DNA of 6,283 nucleotides, taken from contig WHTL01000234.1 of the NCBI GenBank assembly GCA_009377735.1, forward strand, positions 1 to 6,283. The letters are read 5' to 3'. Source of the DNA: Acidimicrobiia bacterium (GTDB lineage Bacteria > Actinomycetota > Acidimicrobiia > Spongiisociales > ZC4RG35). The notes under the pieces were generated by a model that was not told the origin of the DNA, ran no database searches, and saw nothing but the letters and a program-made list of their open reading frames with translations. Made by a program: the position numbers and the translations under genes. Below, in pieces: positions 1-5,388 of the stretch (within the stretch, counting starts at the first letter, position 1; each line of letters opens with the position of its first letter).

Positions 1-42
1 CTTCATCGCACCGTGCTCTCCGAAACGGCGTGAGACCCGCCC

Positions 43-519
43 ATGGCATCTAGTCCACAGAGACCGCCCAACCTGAAGGGCCTCACCGATGCTGCCGGCG
101 CCTCGTTGTGGGCGGCGATGAACCACCACGATGACACCTGGGGGGTGAGGTCGTCGGATTGGGATGTGAACCAGAACGAGGAAACTGTCCTTTTCACCAA
201 CCGGGAGGACGGATCACAACGGACTGCCCCGGTTCAGATCATCGCCACACACGAAATCGAAACCGGCCTGTGGCGGTGGGGATGGGATCACCCATCCGTT
301 CTACCTGGCCTGCAACGCCATGCGACAACGGTCAGGGACCGGGGTATGACGTGGGGCATTCCCCAGCTAACCCTGCCACGTATCTTTTGTAGTGAGGAAC
401 GGGCCTGGCAACTCGTGGCCGTTGCCTTTGAGGTGAATCCTGATGCCAGTGGTGCCTGTCGCACACCTACCGGTGAGGTGTACGTCTACACGACGTTTGG
501 TGATCCGGTACCGGTCTGA
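43..519 (+). CDS. DUF6882-type protein of unknown function
   Basis: A 158-residue protein whose pattern I recognise as the DUF6882 family, which has no known function. The family-like stretch covers residues 76-153: a Trp-rich segment, LWRWGWDHPS (77-85 region), then a GIPxLT segment (105-110), a short SEERAWQL helix (117-124), and a C-terminal G-A-C-R...TFG segment (137-153). There is no signal peptide or membrane segment, so it is probably cytosolic. An in-frame TGA lies at 31-33, so ATG 43 is the earliest possible start. No good Shine-Dalgarno sequence precedes it, so initiation may be leaderless or may use a later start. The gene stands alone and is convergent with the stress-protein gene at 1036-1542. 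Family assignment is from memory of sequence patterns. Coding status is fairly certain; function is unknown. Confidence 0.72.
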   Translation: MASSPQRPPNLKGLTDAAGASLWAAMNHHDDTWGVRSSDWDVNQNEETVLFTNREDGSQRTAPVQIIATHEIETGLWRWGWDHPSVLPGLQRHATTVRDRGMTWGIPQLTLPRIFCSEERAWQLVAVAFEVNPDASGACRTPTGEVYVYTTFGDPVPV

Positions 520-1035
520 CCGAGATCAGTGGTGGGACTGGTACTCGAGATCAGGGGAGGTCGGCGTGTACCTCGGTTGGCGCCAGCGCAATCGAGAGTC
601 TGTTCCCGTCGTGGGAGCACCATACCCCTGCGCCAAAGTTGACCCACTCTCCAAGCGGGATGGAGCGTAGGAGCCGACGATGAATGGGACGCATTCTTCC
701 GACCTGAACCTGCGACGACGGTCCTCCAACACTCGGAATCGGTTTGCCGAGGCTGATCCCGCCAATCACACGGGCGATGGCCATGTGGGTATCGACGATC
801 TCGTCGTTGAGCTCCCAGTCGCCTGCGTCCTCACAACTCGACAGCGTGAAGTCGCCGATCTGAAAGCGACAAGAGCTCTCCGTCCCTGGTGTAGGGAAGA
901 GCGAGATGACCCCGGAGTGCCCGTCCGTCCGATGTGTTGTCCCCGGTTGATTGGTTGTCTCTGGTTGTCCAGCTTCCATATCTCCCAACATAGAGCCGGG
1001 CACCGACAGATTCGCGGATCCTCGATCCGAGCGGG
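520..1035. other. 516-base stretch without a firm gene; possible small minus-strand ORF or gene relic
   Basis: This lies between two convergent genes. On the minus strand a frame runs from a possible ATG at 991 to a TGA at 551 (146 residues). Its middle part, roughly 930-740, has GC-rich third codon positions and a protein-like composition, including the segment IGDFTLSSCEDAGDWELND. The first codons (about 991-935) and the last part are less coding-like, and there is no good ribosome binding site before the ATG. I do not recognise the product. A thioesterase-like fragment occurred to me because of the late segment PLGEWVNFGAGVW, but the match is too weak to name. It could be a short fast-evolving gene, a decayed gene, or chance. 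Nothing convincing is seen on the plus strand. Confidence 0.3.
1015..1029. terminator. Small hairpin just after the stress-protein stop codon
   Basis: A perfect 6-bp inverted repeat, CGGATC-CTC-GATCCG, begins 6 bases past the TGA (1038-1036) of the minus-strand universal stress protein gene. Position suggests a 3' end or processing hairpin. The stem is short and no T-tract follows, so an intrinsic terminator is only a possibility. Confidence 0.25.
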
Positions 1036-1542
1036 TCAGAACTCGACTGGGGGCATCTCCATGGTGTCTTCGATCTTGGGACCGGGCACGGTGAGTACGG
1101 GAGTTCGAGCCGATTCCATGACCCGCACCGAGACACTCTTCCACGCCTCCTCCGTGAAGAGGCGACGGGTGGCGCCCATCACGATGAGATCCGAGCCCAG
1201 CTTCTCGGCACTGGCGATTATGGCCTCGGCGGGATCATCACCCTCTATGAACTCCACATCGGGATCGACACCATACGCGTGCAGGGCAGACACCAGCGGG
1301 TCGACCAGCGTCTGTCCCCGCTCCTCCAGATATCGGGCGGCCTTGTCTTCCGGGTCGGCCCCGGACGCCTCGTCGAGCAATGAGCGCCTGTCGTCCTCGT
1401 CGAGGGCGTCGAGAAAGGTACGGGGTACCTTGACCACGGTGGTTACGGTCACTGTTCCCCGGCCATCGCCCGCGAGTAGGCCGCACAGCTCACCGACTGG
1501 TCCCGCGGGAAGCACGCCTGTGGTGGCAACGAGAATATCCAT
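1036..1542 (-). CDS. Universal stress protein (UspA-like), diverged ATP motif
   Basis: A 168-residue single-domain protein of the UspA superfamily, small cytosolic alpha/beta proteins linked to stress survival. The N-terminal strand MDILVATT (1-8) is typical. The C-terminal signature is at 118-153: SDLIVMGA, a helix, then SVSVRVMESARTPVLTVPG. In ATP-binding members the motif is G-x2-G-x9-G-S/T. Here only Gly123 remains; the second and third glycines are replaced by Arg126 and Lys135, with Ser136 kept. ATP binding is therefore doubtful, and it probably belongs to the non-nucleotide-binding class. About 14 residues follow the domain, acidic and proline-containing. The start is ATG 1542, with no clear Shine-Dalgarno; a -10-like TAATGT 8 bases upstream suggests a leaderless or nearly leaderless mRNA. 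It is transcribed divergently from the flavin reductase-like gene. Confidence 0.85.
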   Translation of the reverse strand: MDILVATTGVLPAGPVGELCGLLAGDGRGTVTVTTVVKVPRTFLDALDEDDRRSLLDEASGADPEDKAARYLEERGQTLVDPLVSALHAYGVDPDVEFIEGDDPAEAIIASAEKLGSDLIVMGATRRLFTEEAWKSVSVRVMESARTPVLTVPGPKIEDTMEMPPVEF

Positions 1543-1586
1543 CGGCTATGACATTAGGGTCAGGGTGACCACTAGAACGAGGGGAC
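1543..1586. promoter_or_regulatory. Divergent promoter region between stress-protein and flavin reductase genes
   Basis: Only 44 bases separate two divergent start codons. On the minus strand TAATGT (1556-1551) fits the TAnnnT -10 pattern and lies 8 bases before the ATG at 1542, as expected for a leaderless or very short leader. On the plus strand TAGGGT (1555-1560) is a weak -10 candidate that would give a leader of about 20 bases containing the purine-rich GAGGGG (1579-1584) just before ATG 1587. The two candidates overlap, so the promoters may exclude each other. No convincing -35 hexamer is seen for either. Inferred from motif and position only. Confidence 0.35.
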
Positions 1587-2093
1587 ATGGCTACACCAAC
1601 GGACGAGACACTCAACAAGGTGACCTTTCGCATTCCCAACGCACTGGTGTTGATCGGATCCCGCAGTGGTGACGAGTGGAATGCCATGACGGCGTCTTGG
1701 ATCACCCAGGTCTCGATGGAGCCTGTGTTGGTGGGGGTGGGGGTAGACAACACCGCTGTCACCCACCGCCTCATCTCCGAGAGTGGTGTCTTCACCATCA
1801 ACCTCTGGGACAACGAGGACACCAAGCCGTTCGTCAAGTTCTCCACCCCCGCCGAGAAAGATGACATGACTCTCAACGAGAGACCCGTCGTCGAAGCCAC
1901 AACGGGAGCCCCGGTCTTTGAGGAGGCCATTGCCTGGATGGATCTTGAGGTGCGTTCCGCCATCGACTTCGGGACTCACACCTTCTTCGTCGGCGAGATT
2001 GTGGATGGAGCCGTCAACGATGAGGAGACCAGGGCAGCGGCGATTTCCGATACCCGTATGAAGTATGGCGGGGTGAAGCGGGGCGGCCACTGA
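1587..2093 (+). CDS. Flavin reductase-like FMN-binding protein
   Basis: A 168-residue protein of the flavin reductase-like domain family (split-barrel flavoproteins). Members bind FMN, usually as dimers, and use NAD(P)H to reduce free flavin, often supplying a partner monooxygenase. Family marks are the early NAMTASWITQVSMEPVLVGVGV region (32-53) with the T/S-A-S flavin-binding stretch, the NTAVTHRLISESGVFTINL segment (55-73), and the H-T-F-F-V-G-E-I strand (131-138), followed by Tyr160-Gly-Gly near the end. Length is normal for the short single-domain members. The start is ATG 1587 with GAGGGG close upstream. The reading frame ends in tandem stops, TGATAA (2091-2096). The next gene starts 31 bases on, so the two are probably co-transcribed. 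No partner oxygenase is present here, so the substrate and physiological role cannot be stated. Confidence 0.85.
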   Translation: MATPTDETLNKVTFRIPNALVLIGSRSGDEWNAMTASWITQVSMEPVLVGVGVDNTAVTHRLISESGVFTINLWDNEDTKPFVKFSTPAEKDDMTLNERPVVEATTGAPVFEEAIAWMDLEVRSAIDFGTHTFFVGEIVDGAVNDEETRAAAISDTRMKYGGVKRGGH

Positions 2094-2124
2094 TAAGGGC
2101 CCATTTAGAGAGGATGGTCCGATA

Positions 2125-2898
2125 GTGGAAGTCGCACTCGACGGAGCCAACGCGATCGTGACCGGTGCCAGTCGTGGCATCGGATTGGAGACGGCGGCGA
2201 CACTGCTCGATTCGGGCGCCGGCGGGGTGGTCATCACCTCTCGACACGACACGAATCTCGAAGCGGCGAAATCCGAGCTTGTCGAGCGGGGGTACGTAGA
2301 GGATCGTATCCACACGGCGCAGGGACGGGCCGACTCCACCGATGACGCCGCCAGGGTTCTCTCCGAGACGGTCGCCAAATTCGGTAGTTGCGACATCCTG
2401 GTCAACAACGCCGGCACCAACCCCTCGGCGGGGCCGCTGATGGACGTCGATCTCGGTGCGGTCGAGAAGACATGGGCCGTCAACCAGCTCGGTTCGCTCA
2501 TTTGGACCAGGGCTGCCTGGCATGCCGGAATGAGTAGCCGTGGCGGTGTGGTTGTAAACGTGGCTTCGGTAGGTGGTCTCCGCCCGTCGCCGATCATGGG
2601 CGCTTACAACGTCTCGAAGGGCGCTCTGGTCCATCTCACCCGGCAACTGGCGCACGAACTCGCCCCCCACGTCCGCGTGGTGGGTGTAGCCCCAGCGATC
2701 GTCAAGACCCGCCTGTCCAATGCCCTCTGGGAGGGAAGGGAGGAGGAGATAGCCGCCACCCATCCCCTGAATCGTCTGGGCACGGTCGAGGATGTCGCCA
2801 ACGCCATAACATTTCTTGCCTCCCCACAAGCATCGTGGATCACAGGTGTCACCCTTCCCGTCGATGGTGGAGTGGTCGAGGCCCAGTCCAGCTTCTAG
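2125..2898 (+). CDS. SDR-family NAD(P)-dependent oxidoreductase
   Basis: A 257-residue classical short-chain dehydrogenase/reductase, complete and of the usual length. Visible motifs are the glycine-rich cofactor loop TGASRGIG (13-20), Arg40 after the second strand (T-S-R), NNAG (94-97), and the catalytic tetrad Asn120, Ser148, Tyr161, Lys165 (YNVSK). The C-terminal V-D-G-G (246-249) is typical of FabG-like members. Arg40 in place of an acidic residue favours NADP(H), an inference. The enzyme should oxidise an alcohol or reduce a ketone, but the substrate cannot be read from sequence. The start is GTG 2125, about 10 bases after the purine-rich AGAGAGGA (2107-2114). It is the second gene of a likely two-gene operon with the flavin reductase-like gene. 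A FabG-type reductase in fatty acid synthesis is possible but unsupported by neighbours. Confidence 0.93.
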   Translation: MEVALDGANAIVTGASRGIGLETAATLLDSGAGGVVITSRHDTNLEAAKSELVERGYVEDRIHTAQGRADSTDDAARVLSETVAKFGSCDILVNNAGTNPSAGPLMDVDLGAVEKTWAVNQLGSLIWTRAAWHAGMSSRGGVVVNVASVGGLRPSPIMGAYNVSKGALVHLTRQLAHELAPHVRVVGVAPAIVKTRLSNALWEGREEEIAATHPLNRLGTVEDVANAITFLASPQASWITGVTLPVDGGVVEAQSSF

Positions 2899-2909
2899 CC
2901 CGTTACCAG

Positions 2910-2937
2910 GGCCATCAGTGTTGGGCTTTGGATGGCC
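2910..2937. terminator. Inverted repeat at the convergent gene junction
   Basis: A perfect 7-bp inverted repeat, GGCCATC...GATGGCC with a 14-base loop, covers the stop codon of the minus-strand ATPase and lies 11 bases after the SDR stop. Two transcription units meet here with only 16 bases between stop codons, so a two-way 3' end signal is plausible. There is no T-tract on either side, so it is not a classical intrinsic terminator. Confidence 0.25.
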
Positions 2938-3967
2938 GATCGTCGATGTTCATCGTTGCCATCAGGTGGTCGGGGATCATTGCCGATAGGCTCGTCAGGC
3001 CCGTTGGTGGGGTACCGAGGAGGGGGATTGAGATGGTGTCGACTCGATGATGACGGAGGAATGCCGTGCGCAGGTCCCGTTGCCGTTCCGATTCTGTCGA
3101 CCACGAATCCAGGTTGGCGGCGAGGGTGGGATCGGTATCGGTGGGTGATGCAACGCCGATCCATTCCTCGGGCAGAGATCTATTGAAGACTACGGCAGTG
3201 GGCTCGCCGGCGACCGAGGGAAGGTGCTCAAGAAAGCGAGCGGCCTCTCCCATGGGTCCGGCATCGGAGGTGGCGACCACGAGAATGGTTGCGGTGGCGA
3301 AGAGACGCTCGATGGTTTGTGCCCGGGCGGCAACACCGTCGTAGGTGGTGCGGAGATCCATCAGGAACTGAGCTACTCGCTCCAAGAGATGGGCGCCCAG
3401 GATGGAGTCGGCGATGCGAAGCGCTGGTCGCGCCGCCGCCCTGAAGAAGAAGTTGCGCCCAGGGAGGCGACTTCCCGTTAAGAATCGCAGCAGACGCCCT
3501 CCTACCAGGTCGGTCATCTGGGCAGGTGCCGTGAAGAACTCGATCCCACCCGCAGAAGGAGGGGTGTCGACGACCACCAGATCCCACTCCCCCGATTGGA
3601 CGAACCCGGCGGCCTCGTCGGCGGCGGCATAGGACTGGGAGGCGGGGAATTGACTGGTGGCGGCCACGAAGAACTCGTTGGCGATGAGGCGGTCCGCTAC
3701 CTCTGGATCGGCGTGCCGCTGCGCCACGATCCGCCATGATCCGGCGGCGTCGATCATGGCCGCCCCGAGGTTGGGCTCATTTGGATCGATCGATGGCTTT
3801 GGACCCAGTTGGGTTCCGAGGGCGTCGGCGAGTCTTCTGGCCGGGTCGACGGTGACAACCAGGGTGCGCCAACCCATCTTGGCTGCACGGATGCCCACGG
3901 CAGCAGAGATCGTTGTCTTCCCGACCCCACCCGCTCCGGTGACGACGACGAGTCTGGTATTTACCAC
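2915..3967 (-). CDS. ArsA/Get3-like ATPase 2 (Ala in place of the signature Lys)
   Basis: A 350-residue P-loop ATPase of the ArsA/Get3 branch of deviant Walker A proteins. Motifs in order: P-loop GAGGVGKTT (11-19), D-P-A-R-R-L-A-D-A-L-G (41-51), the switch region VVVDTPPS (131-138) and VFNRS (260-264), where the Asn fits the adenine-contacting loop. Ala12 stands where the intersubunit signature lysine is normally found. I see no cysteine at all, so the arsenite-binding cysteines of ArsA and the zinc CxxC of eukaryotic Get3 are absent. No membrane segment is seen. The start is GTG 3967, preceded by GAGG 7 bases upstream, and overlaps the end of ATPase 1 by 7 bases, implying translational coupling. 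Mycobacteria carry a comparable pair (Rv3679/Rv3680, reported as a Get3-like complex). A heterodimer with ATPase 1 is likely; the client is unknown. Confidence 0.88.
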   Translation of the reverse strand: MVNTRLVVVTGAGGVGKTTISAAVGIRAAKMGWRTLVVTVDPARRLADALGTQLGPKPSIDPNEPNLGAAMIDAAGSWRIVAQRHADPEVADRLIANEFFVAATSQFPASQSYAAADEAAGFVQSGEWDLVVVDTPPSAGGIEFFTAPAQMTDLVGGRLLRFLTGSRLPGRNFFFRAAARPALRIADSILGAHLLERVAQFLMDLRTTYDGVAARAQTIERLFATATILVVATSDAGPMGEAARFLEHLPSVAGEPTAVVFNRSLPEEWIGVASPTDTDPTLAANLDSWSTESERQRDLRTAFLRHHRVDTISIPLLGTPPTGLTSLSAMIPDHLMATMNIDDRPSKAQH

Positions 3968-4812
3968 CGCGTCACCTCGGCAAGTAGACGACTCACGATC
4001 TCCTCAGCATCGGAAACACCGAGAACGGCGGGAAGCTGATGGTCGGGCGCCAGGAATTTCGCCCACTCATCCTGTTCGGCGGCCAGCGCCCGGTGGAGTT
4101 GTGCGGCATCGTCGGTGGGGACATGATCGCTGGGCTCGATGACCGGAAGAGGTGGGAGCACACGGTTGGCCACCACCGTGCGGTAGATGAGGGGGAACTC
4201 GGTATCGAGCCAGGCGGTCAGCTCGGTGGTCTCACTGACAGGAAGCTCCTCTAGTAGGGCTACCACCACGAGACGGGTGCGGGCTGAGCCGTCAGTGAGG
4301 ATGGCGTCCATCCAATCCGCCTGATCTCTGATCCGACCCTTCGAAACCAACTCGGCGATGGTTCGGGGTGCCCGCAGATACCCTGGTATCTGACCGGTCG
4401 GGGGTGCATCCGCAACCACCAGATCCCAACCGCCCCTCTTCACCTCCCAGAGGACCTTCCCCAGGGTGACTATTTCCCTGATTGCTGGCGCGGTAGAGGC
4501 AAGCGCATCGAAGATCCTCGTGATGGGGCCAACCGTTGCCGCGGCAGGTACCGACATCTGAACCCTCAGGTACTCGCTTAACGCCGACGCCCGGTCGATG
4601 ACCGAGACAAAGAGACCCGATTGGACGTTCTTCGGCTCGAACGTCGCCGATTGGACACCAAGATGGAACGGGAGACCGCCCGTGGCACCCATGTCGATCG
4701 CCAGCACCCTGGCGCCATCTTTGGCGGCGTCGAGGGCGAGAGCGGCGGCCACCGCTGACTTACCCGATCCCCCTTTTCCGGTCACGAGATCGAGCTTCTC
4801 AGTGGTCGGCAC
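3961..4812 (-). CDS. ArsA/Get3-like ATPase 1 (keeps the signature Lys)
   Basis: A 283-residue P-loop ATPase paired with the gene that follows it. The deviant Walker A motif GKGGSGKSA (12-20) has the signature Lys13. Next come the strand VLAIDMGATGGLP (36-48), where Asp40 matches the second strand acid, the switch region VVADAPPTG (132-140), and VVANRV (213-218), the adenine-loop Asn. It is shorter than ATPase 2 by about 67 residues and, like it, contains no cysteine. The start is GTG 4812, sharing one base with the stop of the small gene upstream (TAGTG), so it is probably translated by reinitiation. A single ArsA pump ATPase has two fused halves; here the two halves are separate genes. Annotation pipelines often call this an arsenite-transporting ATPase, but no arsB-like gene or metal-binding cysteine supports that here. 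Confidence 0.88.
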   Translation of the reverse strand: MPTTEKLDLVTGKGGSGKSAVAAALALDAAKDGARVLAIDMGATGGLPFHLGVQSATFEPKNVQSGLFVSVIDRASALSEYLRVQMSVPAAATVGPITRIFDALASTAPAIREIVTLGKVLWEVKRGGWDLVVADAPPTGQIPGYLRAPRTIAELVSKGRIRDQADWMDAILTDGSARTRLVVVALLEELPVSETTELTAWLDTEFPLIYRTVVANRVLPPLPVIEPSDHVPTDDAAQLHRALAAEQDEWAKFLAPDHQLPAVLGVSDAEEIVSRLLAEVTRW

Positions 4813-5039
4813 TACTGACTCTCGTCACCCTTTCCGAGCGGGATTCTGAGGACGAGGTGGCCCTCCTCCACCGCCCAGGCCGCATTGGCAATCAGCGAGT
4901 AGTCGGTGAAATCGTTCTCCGCCTGCTCGATGAATGTCTGTCTCTCCGAACCGGCCACCGGTGGGAGGGGCCGGTCCTTGACCGCGGTTGCCCTCGCCTG
5001 AAATCGCTCGATCATCGCATCCACGTTGAATTCAGCCAT
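4812..5039 (-). CDS. Small unrecognised protein coupled to the ATPase pair
   Basis: A 75-residue soluble protein, charged and predicted largely helical in the first half, followed by a compact segment, FIEQAENDFTDYSL (36-49), and a likely beta hairpin, AAWAVEEGHLVLRIPL (53-68). It has no cysteine, signal peptide or membrane segment. I do not recognise a named family. The start is taken as ATG 5039: a TTG two codons earlier (5045) is in frame, but the -10-like TACCGT ends 6 bases before the ATG, as expected for leaderless initiation, and no Shine-Dalgarno sequence is seen. The stop overlaps the ATPase 1 start by one base. As first gene of the operon, tightly coupled to the ATPases, it could be an adaptor, client-loading factor or regulator of them; that role is inference from position. 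Confidence 0.75.
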   Translation of the reverse strand: MAEFNVDAMIERFQARATAVKDRPLPPVAGSERQTFIEQAENDFTDYSLIANAAWAVEEGHLVLRIPLGKGDESQ

Positions 5040-5045
5040 CCCCAA

Positions 5046-5098
5046 ACGGTAACCGACTCTCTGCAGGGATCAGTGTTCCACGCTCAGAACTCCGTTCT
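5046..5098 (-). promoter_or_regulatory. Putative promoter and operator of the small protein-ATPase operon
   Basis: TACCGT (5051-5046) fits the TAnnnT -10 pattern and lies 6 bases before ATG 5039, consistent with a leaderless transcript. No clear TTGACA-like -35 is seen at 17-18 bases. Further upstream AGAAC-TCC-GTTCT (5086-5098) is a perfect 5-bp inverted repeat with a 3-base spacer and could bind a dimeric regulator. A GGAAC element lies between them on the minus strand, but its 21-base spacing to GTT is longer than the usual ECF-sigma spacing. All motif-based. Confidence 0.35.
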
Positions 5099-5156
5099 CT
5101 CCCATGAGCGAAGGCGGTAGAGACGGAAGGGGCGGCGAGTGTAGCGTGCACCAGGC

Positions 5157-5360
5157 GATCAGCGTCGACGGTGTGAAAAAATGCGATCAGCCCACAAATC
5201 CACACGCTCGACCACAGCATGGGGCGGATCAGCGTCGACGGTGTGGAAAACGGCAACCAGCCCACAAATCCACACCCTCGACCACAGCATTGGGCGGATC
5301 AGCGTCGACGGTGTGGAAAACGGCAACCAGCCCACAAATCCACACCCTCGACCACAGCAT
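5157..5360. repeat. Three tandem 70-bp repeats with internal inverted repeats
   Basis: Unit starts are 5157, 5227 and 5297, an exact 70-base period. Units 2 and 3 are identical over 64 bases, after which unit 3 ends at 5360; unit 1 differs from unit 2 at 7 of 70 positions. Each unit contains a long inverted repeat: in unit 2 the 14-base arms 5234-5247 and 5269-5282 pair at 13 of 14 positions around a 21-base loop (same in unit 3; 11 of 14 in unit 1). Units 2 and 3 contain TGTGGAAAA and AAATCCACA facing each other, both with the TCCACA core of DnaA boxes; in unit 1 the first is changed to TGTGAAAAA. As 70 is not a multiple of 3, the repeat is not a coding repeat. It fills most of the 349-base gap between the ThyX-like stop and ATG 5039. 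The function is unknown. Confidence 0.93.
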
Positions 5361-5388
5361 GCCCCTCTCAACTCTCTAGCGTCTTCGT

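Noticed and set aside
680..1672. 330-codon plus-strand open frame
   Set aside because: It lies opposite the universal stress protein gene for most of its length, is rich in Ser, Arg and Thr, and has no recognisable domain.
1572..2597. 341-codon minus-strand open frame
   Set aside because: It is antisense to the flavin reductase-like and SDR genes, both of which have clear family motifs; its composition is typical of a shadow frame.
2915..4812. Arsenite efflux operon
   Set aside because: No arsB, arsR, arsC or arsD-like gene is present, and the ATPases lack the metalloid-binding cysteines.
5087..5097. Actinobacterial SOS box (LexA site)
   Set aside because: The half sites GAAC and GTTC are present, but the spacer is 3 bases instead of the 4 in GAACnnnnGTTC, and the operon has no DNA repair gene.
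5157..5360. CRISPR array
   Set aside because: The whole 70-base unit repeats, with no unique spacers between short repeats, and no cas gene is present in the window.
5157..5360. Replication origin (oriC)
   Set aside because: The TCCACA cores are suggestive, but there are few of them, no AT-rich unwinding region is seen, and neither dnaA, dnaN nor a plasmid rep gene is nearby.
5159..5371. Small open frames running through the 70-bp repeats on both strands
   Set aside because: The period of 70 shifts the frame with every unit, so the translated segments change order from copy to copy; they are open by chance because the repeat lacks stops.
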